A stretch of DNA of 64,000 bases, taken from the NCBI RefSeq assembly GCF_009720735.1, contig NZ_WNKU01000011.1:1-64000 (forward strand), given 5' to 3'. Made by a program: the position numbers and the translations under genes. A model generated the notes under the pieces. The model saw nothing but the letters and a program-made list of their open reading frames with translations. It was not told the DNA's origin and did no database searches. Every line of letters begins with the position of its first letter. Position 1 is the stretch's first letter. This DNA comes from Heliobacterium mobile. GTDB taxonomy: Bacteria > Bacillota > Desulfitobacteriia > Heliobacteriales > Heliobacteriaceae. Below, piece after piece: positions 30,328 through 38,970 of this stretch.

Positions 30328-30669
30328 CTATGCTTTTTCGACTAACCTCGCCGTTGCCTCTTCCTCCGAATCGACGAGGGGAAGCAATTTATCGAGTCGG
30401 GTGATCTCCAACACTTGGCGTACCGATTGGGAAAGGTTGCAGAGTACCATCTTCCCCCCTTTTTCTCGATAGCGCTTATAGATGTATATGAGATGACCAA
30501 TCGCCTCACTGGTGATAAAGCTGACACCCAGATTGATCACCAATTGTGTATTTCCCACCGGAAGCTGAAAGAGCGCTTCTTTAATCCGGTGAGCATCACC
30601 GACACCGATACTGCCAAAAAACCGGATAACCTGCACAGAACCGCGTTCTTTGATCTCATACTCTAACAT
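30328..30669 (-). CDS. STAS-domain protein (anti-sigma antagonist type)
   Basis: The 113 residues form a single STAS domain. The usual phosphorylatable region reads [16 protein letters not shown], with the conserved Ser in TSE where SpoIIAA-like proteins have DSSG. Such proteins bind switch kinases of the RsbW/RsbT type. Lying between cheA and the last MCP, it is one of several STAS proteins in this operon. It may link the stressosome module at 45-46 kb with the receptor, though that is inference. Confidence 0.85.
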   Translation of the reverse strand: MLEYEIKERGSVQVIRFFGSIGVGDAHRIKEALFQLPVGNTQLVINLGVSFITSEAIGHLIYIYKRYREKGGKMVLCNLSQSVRQVLEITRLDKLLPLVDSEEEATARLVEKA

Positions 30670-30730
30670 TCATCAATCACCCCGATCATTTCGTACGTCC
30701 TGACTATATTCAACTCGTACTGCTGATCTT

Positions 30731-32776
30731 TCAACGAAATAGGCTGCCGATATTCAAAATCAGACTCACCCGTCCATCTCCAAGAATCGTCGCTCCGGCG
30801 AACTTATCGAGATTGAGCCAAGGGGCATGAATGGCCTTGATGACGATTTCTTTTTTCCCTAGCAATGCGTCCACTTCTAGCCCGAGGCGCCGTTCCGCCA
30901 AGCCGACCATGACGACCGACCGGTATTTTCGCCGCATTTTCTCACTATCGCGCGGTATCTGCATAGCCGACTGGAGGCGAAGGAGCGGCACTACGCGGCC
31001 TCGAACCGTAAAGACCTCCTTACCGCCGATCGACTCCACTTCGCCTTCACGCAATTGAAAGCTTTCCAGCACATTGTCGAGAGGGATAATCATCGTCTCC
31101 CCTTCCACTTTCACCAGTAAGCCTTGGATGATGGCTAAGGTGATTGGAAGTTGCAGGGAGAAGGTCGTCCCTTGCCCTATTTCCGATTGGGTCTCAATGA
31201 TGCCGTTCAGCCCCGATATGGCCCGCTTGACCACATCCATGCCGACACCGCGGCCCGATACATCGGTCACTTTTTCGGCCGTGCTAAAACCGGGTGCGAA
31301 GAGCAGATCGAAGATCTCTTGGCGGGAAAGCGATTGGTCCTCCCGGACCAGTCCCAGCTTGCGCGCTTTGGCCAGAACTTTTTGTTCATCAATCCCTTTG
31401 CCGTCGTCGGCGACTTGGATCACGATGCGGCTTCCTTCATGGGTGGCTCGCAGCCGGACGGTACCTTCCTCCGGCTTTCCGACCTGAATGCGCTCCTCCG
31501 GTGTTTCAATCCCATGATCGACAGCGTTGCGGATGAGGTGCATCAGGGGATCACCGATCAGGTCGAGGACCGACTTGTCCATCTCCGTATCTTGACCTTC
31601 CATGACCAGGGTGATCTTTTTGTTCTCCTTTTTCGCCAGATCTCGAACGATGCGCGGATAGCGGCTGAAGACGCCGCCGATGGGCATCATGCGGGCTTTC
31701 ATCAAGCCGTCCTGAAGCTGTGTCGTCACCCGGCTAAGTTGGTGCGTCTCTTCGGCCATTTCAATCGCAAAAGGCGTGTGCCCATGCTCCTCAACATAAG
31801 TCTCCTGCAGGCGAGAAAAGCGGGCCTGGCTGATGAGCAGTTCTCCGATGAGGTTCATCAGAAGGTCTAATCGCTTGGCCTCGATCTTTATGTACTCAGC
31901 GCCCTTCGCTTCGGCCGTCTCTGGGTGATGTGCCTGAACCGGAGTAGACTCCGGGCGATGGGCCTGCTGTCGTTCTGTCTGAGGCTGTCGTTCTTGGGCA
32001 TGGTCCTGTTCTTGGGCGGGTTGCCCTTCTGAATGGGACTCTTCGGGAACTGACTGTGATACTGCTTTTTGAATGGTCACCGTTTGGATATCGGTGATGT
32101 TGAGGGCTCGTTCCAGTTCGTCCCGGCTGCCCCGCTGCCATTCGAAAAAGATGATGACCTCGCCGTAGGCGGCTTCATTCTGTTCAAGCTCTTGCCACGT
32201 CGGCACCGTTTCAAGAACTTCCCCAAATTCTTTGAGGTTGTTCGTAACGAGAAAAGCCCGCACTGATTTCATAAAGCAGTCCGGCGTAAAAACCGCTCGG
32301 ATTTCTGTCACGTTTTGTGAAAGCGAGCTTATCCGTTGACGAGCTTCCTTGATCCGCTCCGTCGTATCGGGAACGACCGGTTGTTCTGCGGGCTGCTTCA
32401 TCGCTGTTTCCAGCGCTGCCGACAGCTCCGCCATTTTGGCCGGATCAATTCCGTCGGGCTCGAAGATGGATGTTTGAATGAAATCGAGGGCGCTAAAAAT
32501 CGTATCGATGTCTTTTGCGCCGAGAACTCGCTCCCCTTCTCGGACTTTCCCCAGCAGATCCTCTACTTTGTGGGTGATCTCCGTGACGTTGTTCAAACCC
32601 ACCATCGCGCTGGCACCTTTTAAGGTATGGGCGGCTCGAAACATCTCGTGGATCATTTCCTGGTTCGATGATCCCGATTCGATCGACAAGAGATCTCTCG
32701 ATAGAATATCCAATTGTTCCTTAGCTTCGGTATAGAACAAGTCCATGTACTCGTTCATAAAGTTATCGCCGCTCAA
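30731..32776 (-). CDS. cheA: Chemotaxis histidine kinase CheA (first)
   Basis: A canonical CheA of about 681 residues. An N-terminal Hpt domain has its phosphorylated His in FRAAHTLKGAS. A CheY-binding P2 region follows (about 170-240), then a Gln/His-rich linker, a dimerisation helix (IKIEAKRLDLLMNLIGELL), the ATP domain with N-box HLIRNAVDHGIE and G-boxes DDGKGI and GRGVGMDVV, and a C-terminal CheW-like domain. The TTG at 32776 has GGGGGAGGAT just upstream. A TTG at 32803 and an ATG at 32758 are alternatives. It follows cheW directly. Confidence 0.95.
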   Translation of the reverse strand: MSGDNFMNEYMDLFYTEAKEQLDILSRDLLSIESGSSNQEMIHEMFRAAHTLKGASAMVGLNNVTEITHKVEDLLGKVREGERVLGAKDIDTIFSALDFIQTSIFEPDGIDPAKMAELSAALETAMKQPAEQPVVPDTTERIKEARQRISSLSQNVTEIRAVFTPDCFMKSVRAFLVTNNLKEFGEVLETVPTWQELEQNEAAYGEVIIFFEWQRGSRDELERALNITDIQTVTIQKAVSQSVPEESHSEGQPAQEQDHAQERQPQTERQQAHRPESTPVQAHHPETAEAKGAEYIKIEAKRLDLLMNLIGELLISQARFSRLQETYVEEHGHTPFAIEMAEETHQLSRVTTQLQDGLMKARMMPIGGVFSRYPRIVRDLAKKENKKITLVMEGQDTEMDKSVLDLIGDPLMHLIRNAVDHGIETPEERIQVGKPEEGTVRLRATHEGSRIVIQVADDGKGIDEQKVLAKARKLGLVREDQSLSRQEIFDLLFAPGFSTAEKVTDVSGRGVGMDVVKRAISGLNGIIETQSEIGQGTTFSLQLPITLAIIQGLLVKVEGETMIIPLDNVLESFQLREGEVESIGGKEVFTVRGRVVPLLRLQSAMQIPRDSEKMRRKYRSVVMVGLAERRLGLEVDALLGKKEIVIKAIHAPWLNLDKFAGATILGDGRVSLILNIGSLFR

Positions 32777-32804
32777 CAGATCCTCCCCCCCAACAACGGT
32801 CAAC

Positions 32805-33236
32805 TTATCCGGCTTTTGGATAGACCATGGCCTGTAGATTGAGAAGCACAGTCAAGCGCTGATCCGTTTTTATGACCCTATTGATAAATCCATCATCGGT
32901 TTCACAGAGCATATCGGGAGTGTCTGTCAACATATCCTCCTGGACCGTCATCACAGAGGAGACCGAATCAACCATCATGCCGACGACTACCCCCTCGATC
33001 TCGACGACGATGATCCGGTTGTTTTTCGCCTCTCCTTCCGGCGTGATATGGAGTCGAAGACGAAGGTCGATAACCGGTATGACATTGCCCCGCAAGTTTA
33101 GCAGGCCTAGCACATATGGGGGAGTATGTGGGATGAGCGTGATCGGCGTAGGGCGAATGATTTCGCGAACTCGTTCGATCGGTATGCCGTAGGATTCCCT
33201 ACCGAGAGAAAAAGTGACGATTTGAAAGGGATCCAA
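32805..33236 (-). CDS. cheW: Chemotaxis coupling protein CheW
   Basis: A single CheW domain of about 143 residues that bridges receptors and CheA. Typical blocks are seen: FSLGRESYGIPIERVREII, then LGLLNLRGNVIPVIDLRLRL. I chose the TTG at 33236 because GGAAGGAGG lies seven bases upstream. The longer frame to 33311 would overlap the preceding cheY by 47 bases and adds a sequence unlike any CheW. Confidence 0.92.
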   Translation of the reverse strand: MDPFQIVTFSLGRESYGIPIERVREIIRPTPITLIPHTPPYVLGLLNLRGNVIPVIDLRLRLHITPEGEAKNNRIIVVEIEGVVVGMMVDSVSSVMTVQEDMLTDTPDMLCETDDGFINRVIKTDQRLTVLLNLQAMVYPKAG

Positions 33237-33264
33237 TGGGTTTCCTCCTTCCAACAGGCGTTTT

Positions 33265-33627
33265 TTATCCGACCAGTCGCTGGAGTACGGCTTTGACTCT
33301 TTCTTCTTCAAATGGTTTGATCACATAATCTTTCGCTCCAGCTCGGATCGCATCCATCACATAGGCCTCTTGCCCCATGGCCGTAACCATCACCACGGAA
33401 GCGGTCGAATCGGAGGTGCGTATGGTTTTTAATGCCGCGATACCATCCATGTCCGGCATAGTAATGTCCATTAGGACGAGGTCGGGGCGGAGGTTCAGAT
33501 ACTGCTCCACCGCATCCCGACCGTTGGCTGCCTCTCCAACGACCTGGTATCCTAATCCTTCTACAATCCTTTTTAGCTTCATTCGCATGAATAAGGCATC
33601 ATCGGCAATGAGCACACGCTTAGCCAA
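33265..33627 (-). CDS. cheY: CheY-type response regulator
   Basis: A stand-alone receiver domain of 120 residues. The acidic pocket is DD near 9-10, the phosphoacceptor is Asp54 (VLMDITMPDMDG), with a Thr in VMVTAMG and Lys in YVIKPFEEE. It begins with TTG behind GGGGGAG. It probably carries the output of the neighbouring CheA. No flagellar genes are in the window, so whether it acts on a motor is not shown. Confidence 0.93.
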   Translation of the reverse strand: MAKRVLIADDALFMRMKLKRIVEGLGYQVVGEAANGRDAVEQYLNLRPDLVLMDITMPDMDGIAALKTIRTSDSTASVVMVTAMGQEAYVMDAIRAGAKDYVIKPFEEERVKAVLQRLVG

Positions 33628-33715
33628 AGTGTACTCCCCCTATGTCAAAGATATCGTTAATTCCAAGAAACAACAAGATCTAACTGTTCAGCTTTTTTCT
33701 TGTACTTTTTTCTAT

Positions 33716-34171
33716 CTACTCTTCTAAACCGAGGCGAACTTCAACTGTTCCAAAAGAGGTCGCAATTTCCGTCATAAGCACGTTGTCCGATCCGGCCATG
33801 ATGGCCAGCTTGCTGCCCGTGATCAGCGTCGGCGGTGTAATGTCGGCGGTGAGTCCGGGCAGGTTGCAGACGGAGGAACCGGCACACATGTTACCCAATT
33901 CACAGACAGCGCTTTTCACCATCTCGTCGAGACCGGGAAGGGACATTCCTCCCATCATCTGACCGGCTAGGGCCAGCGCCGTCTCGGTATCCATGCTGTA
34001 GACGACAGATCCGCGCAGATCCCGCGCCAACCCGACGATGATCGCCAGGTCATAGCGGCTAAAAAAGGAATCGGGCGGCGCTAAGGGAGCCTGATGGACC
34101 GCCTGCACGCCTAAACTCGCGAAGACATCGCTCGATGCTTTGGCAAACACTTGCAGGTGTTCTCGGATCAT
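33716..34171 (-). CDS. CheX-type phosphatase / chemotaxis inhibitor
   Basis: The 151 residues match the CheX/CheC/FliY fold. The phosphatase signature E-x2-N is seen in VCELGNMCAG near 90, with the flanking MMGGMSLPGLDEM. These proteins dephosphorylate CheY-P. It overlaps the preceding CheX-like gene by four bases (ATGA), so the two are probably made together and may pair. Confidence 0.82.
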   Translation of the reverse strand: MIREHLQVFAKASSDVFASLGVQAVHQAPLAPPDSFFSRYDLAIIVGLARDLRGSVVYSMDTETALALAGQMMGGMSLPGLDEMVKSAVCELGNMCAGSSVCNLPGLTADITPPTLITGSKLAIMAGSDNVLMTEIATSFGTVEVRLGLEE

Positions 34172-34647
34172 AGAGCGGCGCCTCCTTCCAGGCTCAGGTG
34201 TATGTAGATAAGGCCGCCTTCCCAGAAGACAGAGGCCGTCTCCAGATGGGCTCGTTCCCCGAATATCTCCAAGCCTTCGCCGACGAGAATGTTGGGCGGT
34301 GTGAGTCGGAGACCGGGACGACGAGGGCCGTTGTTGATCTGCGTGATCGCAGCACCGCAGAAGATATTGCTCAACTCCGATAGCGCATAAAAAATCATCT
34401 TGTCGAAGGGCCCTAGCTCCTCTTGGTTTAAGGCCTCCCCAATTTTTTGCGCTGTTTCAATATCCATCTCCATGACGACGCGACCCTTCTCTGCACCGGT
34501 GAAACCGAGCAGAGATACGACGGTGACCCCTTCGGTGATCGCCGGCAGTTGAGGCGCCTTTTCACTCCATTCACAGGTCAAACCGGCCATTTTATCCATC
34601 ACGGTCACCAAGCTGTCCGCCAGATTGGCTAGGTATTCCCCTCCCAT
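34168..34647 (-). CDS. Second CheX/CheC-like protein
   Basis: A 159-residue relative of its neighbour, in the same fold. The E-x2-N motif is SELSNIFCG near 94, preceded by GEALNQEELGPFDKM. It keeps the motif needed to hydrolyse CheY phosphate. Sequence similarity to the 33716-34171 product is visible but low, suggesting an old duplication. Confidence 0.78.
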   Translation of the reverse strand: MGGEYLANLADSLVTVMDKMAGLTCEWSEKAPQLPAITEGVTVVSLLGFTGAEKGRVVMEMDIETAQKIGEALNQEELGPFDKMIFYALSELSNIFCGAAITQINNGPRRPGLRLTPPNILVGEGLEIFGERAHLETASVFWEGGLIYIHLSLEGGAAL

Positions 34648-34689
34648 GATTCCGTTCCCCCTTGTGATATTGTTGTTTTACGTTGTGGT

Positions 34690-35073
34690 TTACTTGGTTA
34701 AATAATCGCTCACCGCAGCTAAGAGCTCATCGTTGGCAAAAGGTTTTGTCATGAAGCCGAGGGCCCCTGCTTCTTTCGCCTCTGCAAGGATGTCTTCATC
34801 GCCCATGGCGCTCAACATGGCGATTTTCGCGCCGGGGTAGCGCGCCGTGATTTCCCGGGCCGCTTGGACTCCGTCCATGACCGGCATGGTGATATCCATG
34901 ATCAACAGATCGGGAAGCAGATTTCCGTACGCCTCTACCGCCTGCAGGCCGTTGCGGAAGGTCCCACAGATTTCGTATCCCGCCGGAACTAAGGCCTTGG
35001 AGAGCGCTTTATGGATGAATGGGGAATCGTCCACCAGCATGATCCGTTTTTGTGTTTGATTTTCAGCCATCAT
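34690..35073 (-). CDS. CheY-type response regulator
   Basis: A receiver domain of about 127 residues with the phosphoacceptor Asp in LIMDITMPVMDG and the Lys in FMTKPFANDE. The tandem ATG at 35073 has GAAAGGTGAC upstream. A GTG at 35082 is an alternative. Its start overlaps the end of the cheA-like gene upstream, so translation is likely coupled. Confidence 0.92.
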   Translation of the reverse strand: MMAENQTQKRIMLVDDSPFIHKALSKALVPAGYEICGTFRNGLQAVEAYGNLLPDLLIMDITMPVMDGVQAAREITARYPGAKIAMLSAMGDEDILAEAKEAGALGFMTKPFANDELLAAVSDYLTK

Positions 35074-37744
35074 TTTCGTCACCTTTCAGTATGTTTTTAT
35101 GGATGGTTCCGGTCGCCATCTTGATCAGCTCGATGGGATTCATGACCAAAGCGACTCGGCCGTCACCCATGATGGTGCCACCGCCCATGCCGGGGAGCGA
35201 CGACAGGTAATCGGGGAGAGGCTTGACCAGCACATCTTGTTCGCCGATCAACCGGTTCACGATCAATCCCACTTTCATATGTCCGTCGGTCACGATGACA
35301 ACGGGCGTCCGTTCGGTCAACTCTTCCTGCCCCATCCCGATAACCTCGGCTAAAGAAACGACGCCAAGGACTTCTCCCCGGTGATGAAGCAATTTACGAC
35401 CTCGATACATCAGTAGGCGTTCGCCGGGCACTTTTAAGGTTTCCAGTACATTGTCTAAAGGCAAAATGAGCATTTGACTGGCGACTTCCACCATGAGGCC
35501 TCGCGATACGACCAATGTCAAAGGAAGCTGCATGACCAATTTCGTCCCTTTTCCCAGTTGGCTCGATATGGAGATGGTTCCCCGTAGTGCGGTGATGTTG
35601 TTGCGGACGACATCCATACCGACGCCGCGGCCCGAAATCTCTGAAACGGCCTTGGCAGTGCTGAACCCGGGAAGGAAAATGAGCTGATAGGCTTGGGTCT
35701 CGTTCATGTCCTCAGCTTGTGCTGCCGTGATGAATCCCTTTTCGACGGCTTTTTCTTTTAAGGCCTGCGGATTCAGTCCTTTGCCGTCGTCTTCGATCTC
35801 AATAAAGACGTATTTTCCACGGCTGTAGGCTCGCAACCAGACCCGCCCTTGCGGGTCTTTGCCCTTGGCGATGCGCTCTGCCTCGGGCTCAATGCCATGG
35901 TCGGCAGCGTTCCGGACCAGATGCATGAGAGGGTCGCCGATCTGATCGATGATGGTCTTATCGAGCTCCGTGTCTTCCCCTTCCATCATCAGGCTGATGC
36001 GCTTGCCTGTCTGTAAGGCGATATCCCTGATCACGCGGGGGAACTTCTGAAAGACGGTGCGAACTTCTGTCATCCGCATCGCCATGATCGCGTCTTCCAG
36101 TTCGGCCGATATGCGGCTCACCCATTGACCAGCGTCTTTGACTTCCCGGGAAATGACGGGCAGGTTATGCTCCATCATCAGCTTGCGCGCGATCTGGCTG
36201 AAGGCGTTCTTGGTGACGGCCAGTTCGGCGATGGCGTTCATGAGGCGATTGATTTTTTCTTCACTCACCCGGATGGAATGACCGGTCGTGCCGTGGATGC
36301 TATCGGAACCAGTCCGTTTTGAAGGACAGCTCAAAGAACCGCCCTTGGCATTGTTTCTGTCGCTGCTGTCCCCTTGCGTTTTTTCTGCAGCACGATTGCT
36401 CTTATCTCCACCGAAATTGCTGTTTAGGTCCTTATCACGATGCTTTTGTGCGGATGCTTCTTCCGATGTGGATTCGTCCTTTTTCGGCTCCCTTATGTTC
36501 GTCCTTGCCAGCGATGGGTCTTCCTGACCCTTCTGACTCGAGGTGATAGGCTCTCCCGCTGTCGCCGACACGGACGAATTCGGCAACGGGACTGTCGACG
36601 TTTCTGCGTCAAGACGATCTCGGGCAGCCACCAGTTCTTTTAGCAAGGGCGGGTTAGCCGGGTCTTTTTCCATCTGACCGCTTCGCATCATCGTCATCAA
36701 CCGTTGTAACGCATCCATACAGGCAAAGCAGATGTCGGTGACCCAAACCGGGACAGGGAGACGGAGGGTGCGAATCTTCTCTAGCAATTCTTCCATGCGT
36801 TGGAACACTTCCATTGTTTCTTTTGCTGCCGCCCGCAAGGGAGCATCGGGCCCTTGAAAACTGAGCAATAAGCCTAAGTTTCCCTTGAGGGTATGTACTC
36901 GTCGGAATAGATCGGCCAGGGCCGCCATGTCACCAGGGTTACCGTCTAAGTCGATCAGCAGCTTGCCGCAAATGATCTCCGAATGTTCGTCGGCATCGGT
37001 GAGAAAGTTCTCTGCTGCCGCTGCGCTCGCCTGGCCCTTCACCAGCGCCATGAGTTCCCGATCTATATGGGTGTCTTGGTTCACGGTCACGTGGTTCCTA
37101 TCGGAAGCGACTGGAAGATCTGATCCTTCTTGTACCACCGCTACATTCGGAGCATTGGGAGCATTGGGAGCATTAAATGCTTGTCCCACTGACGCTTCCG
37201 TTTCCGTCCCTTTATCTTCGCTCTCACAATCAGAGGGCGTTCCCCCCACAGGTTCTAGGGAATCCTGAACCGTTGTGGAGGCCATTGTTCCACCGGAGGC
37301 GGAAGGTTTCGGCGGTATGATCGACTCTAAATCTTGGATCAGCTTCTCCACGTCTTGACTGCAGGTCAATTCGATCTCCAAGACGGTGCCGGCATTCCAT
37401 TTTTCGCAGGATTCCTGCAGCAAGCGGATCATTTCTCCTAAAGCATCGCCGGCGTTCAGCAGTAGTTCCACGATGGAACTGTTCAGTTGAATCCGGTCTG
37501 ACCGCAATGCGTCGAGTACATATTCGGCCTGGTGGCTGAGTCGAGTGATCTCGGCAAAACCAAAAAAGGATGCCAGCCCTTTGAGCGTATGAATCTGGCG
37601 GAATATATCGTTAAGTACCCCCGGTGTCCCATCGGACACTTCCAATTTCAGCAGTTCTTCTTCCACACGCTGCAGGTATTCGCCCGCTTCTTCGATAAAG
37701 GCTTGCAGCATTTCTACGTCATCCGCGCTAAAGCGATACTGCAT
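35063..37744 (-). CDS. cheA: Second CheA-type kinase with two Hpt domains
   Basis: An 893-residue CheA variant. Two phosphotransfer domains have His52 (FRQIHTLKGLASF) and His284 (FRRVHTLKGNLGL), separated by a long Ser/Gly/Glu-rich linker. A second low-complexity linker is followed by a dimerisation helix (INRLMNAIAELAVTKNAF), an ATP domain (HLVRNAADHGIE, DDGKGL, GRGVGMDVV) and a CheW-like domain. There is no clear P2 domain. A short NAP-NAP-NAP repeat lies near 191-200. GGAAAGGAGG precedes the ATG. It sits between two CheY genes, one each side, which are its likely partners. Confidence 0.9.
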   Translation of the reverse strand: MQYRFSADDVEMLQAFIEEAGEYLQRVEEELLKLEVSDGTPGVLNDIFRQIHTLKGLASFFGFAEITRLSHQAEYVLDALRSDRIQLNSSIVELLLNAGDALGEMIRLLQESCEKWNAGTVLEIELTCSQDVEKLIQDLESIIPPKPSASGGTMASTTVQDSLEPVGGTPSDCESEDKGTETEASVGQAFNAPNAPNAPNVAVVQEGSDLPVASDRNHVTVNQDTHIDRELMALVKGQASAAAAENFLTDADEHSEIICGKLLIDLDGNPGDMAALADLFRRVHTLKGNLGLLLSFQGPDAPLRAAAKETMEVFQRMEELLEKIRTLRLPVPVWVTDICFACMDALQRLMTMMRSGQMEKDPANPPLLKELVAARDRLDAETSTVPLPNSSVSATAGEPITSSQKGQEDPSLARTNIREPKKDESTSEEASAQKHRDKDLNSNFGGDKSNRAAEKTQGDSSDRNNAKGGSLSCPSKRTGSDSIHGTTGHSIRVSEEKINRLMNAIAELAVTKNAFSQIARKLMMEHNLPVISREVKDAGQWVSRISAELEDAIMAMRMTEVRTVFQKFPRVIRDIALQTGKRISLMMEGEDTELDKTIIDQIGDPLMHLVRNAADHGIEPEAERIAKGKDPQGRVWLRAYSRGKYVFIEIEDDGKGLNPQALKEKAVEKGFITAAQAEDMNETQAYQLIFLPGFSTAKAVSEISGRGVGMDVVRNNITALRGTISISSQLGKGTKLVMQLPLTLVVSRGLMVEVASQMLILPLDNVLETLKVPGERLLMYRGRKLLHHRGEVLGVVSLAEVIGMGQEELTERTPVVIVTDGHMKVGLIVNRLIGEQDVLVKPLPDYLSSLPGMGGGTIMGDGRVALVMNPIELIKMATGTIHKNILKGDENDG

Positions 37745-37747
37745 CGT

Positions 37748-38131
37748 CTAGGCCTCCTTTCCGGACTTCCCATCCAGCAGGCGTCGAACCGAATCGACCA
37801 ACTTTTCCGGTTCTGTCGGTTTGATGAAATAGACGTTTGCTCCCACTTTTACCCCACGATCGGCATCTTCTTGATGGTCTTGGGTGGTCACAATGATGAC
37901 GGGTGTTTCCCGGTAAGCGGGCATGCTCCGGATCTCTGCGATAAACTGAAACCCGTCCATACGGGGCATGTTGATGTCTGTGATGATCAGGTCTAAGGAC
38001 TCTTTCAACATCGTTTCCAGAGCCAAACAGCCGTCTTCCGACTGGAAAACCTCGAATCCTAAAGAAGTGAGGACAAAAGCATGGTATTTTCTGACCATCG
38101 CTGAATCGTCCACCACAAGTATTCGCGCCAC
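37748..38131 (-). CDS. CheY-type response regulator
   Basis: A 127-residue receiver domain. The acidic pair is in VVDDSAMV, the phosphoacceptor Asp52 in TDINMPRMDG and the Lys in FIKPTEPEK. It starts at GTG after GGGGGTGACGAT. It lies between cheR and the two-Hpt CheA, whose start is only a few bases downstream. Confidence 0.93.
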   Translation of the reverse strand: MARILVVDDSAMVRKYHAFVLTSLGFEVFQSEDGCLALETMLKESLDLIITDINMPRMDGFQFIAEIRSMPAYRETPVIIVTTQDHQEDADRGVKVGANVYFIKPTEPEKLVDSVRRLLDGKSGKEA

Positions 38132-38142
38132 ATCGTCACCCC

Positions 38143-38970
38143 CTACGGTTTGTAGTAAACGATGTTCCCATCGATACGCCGCATCTTAAAGGCTTCTGTG
38201 ATTCGACCAACAGACTCCGAATGTCCTAAGTAGACATATCCCCCGCTGCGAAGGGAGCGGTAATAACTCTCCAGCACTTTCAGCCGTGATTCATTGCTGA
38301 AGTAGATGAGGACATTGCGGCAAAATATAAAATCAAACCCCACCTGGTCCTTCATCTCCTTTTGGTCCATGAGATTCAGGTATTTGAAGTTCACCATGCT
38401 CCGCACATTGAGGTTGAGCAGATACATGTCCAGGCGACGGGTGAAATATCGTTCCAGGTATTCCGGTGGCACATCTTTGACAGAACGGGAATTGTAGTAG
38501 CCTCGCCTTGCTGCCGCGAGGACCCGCGTATTGATATCGGTCGCTTGGATCTCAATCTTCCATTCATTCGGTTCTGGCAGCATCTCCAGCAAAATGATGG
38601 CCAGTGTGTACGGTTCTTCTCCGGTGGAGCAACCGGCGCTCCAGATCTTCAGCTTTTTTTCACCGGAGGCAAGTTTTTCTCTTACCATCAGGGGCAGCAC
38701 CGCTTCGGCAAATCCAGCCAGTTGGGGAAAGTCACGAAAAAAGTAGGTTTCGTTGACGGTGATCCGGTTGATCAGCAGTTCCATCTCCGCCGGGTCGTTC
38801 GAGAACTTAAGAAATTGATAGTAATCGCGGTAACAGGTCATATTCAATTCTTCCATCCGCTCGCTGAGCCGCTTTTCGACATAATAGAGCTTATGGTTTT
38901 CAAACCACATTCCCGTCTTTTTGTAGATTAACTCTACATAGCGCCCATAAAGCTCAGCTGTTAGCGTCAA
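38143..38970 (-). CDS. cheR: Chemotaxis methyltransferase CheR
   Basis: Methylates receptor glutamates with S-adenosylmethionine. The 275 residues have the N-terminal CheR helical part and the methyltransferase domain with WSAGCSTGEEPYTLAIIL near 110, a later FDFIFCRNVLIYFSNE, and the usual LGHSES near the end. The TTG at 38970 follows GGGGG and overlaps the HEAT-repeat gene by 17 bases. It opposes CheB, encoded in the same operon at 46684. Confidence 0.95.
   Translation of the reverse strand: MTLTAELYGRYVELIYKKTGMWFENHKLYYVEKRLSERMEELNMTCYRDYYQFLKFSNDPAEMELLINRITVNETYFFRDFPQLAGFAEAVLPLMVREKLASGEKKLKIWSAGCSTGEEPYTLAIILLEMLPEPNEWKIEIQATDINTRVLAAARRGYYNSRSVKDVPPEYLERYFTRRLDMYLLNLNVRSMVNFKYLNLMDQKEMKDQVGFDFIFCRNVLIYFSNESRLKVLESYYRSLRSGGYVYLGHSESVGRITEAFKMRRIDGNIVYYKP

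Noticed and set aside
33628-33715. Internal sigma-A promoter (TTGTTG-N17-TATCTT) before the cheY at 33265
   Set aside because: A weak match in AT-rich sequence; it could exist but I could not support it over chance.
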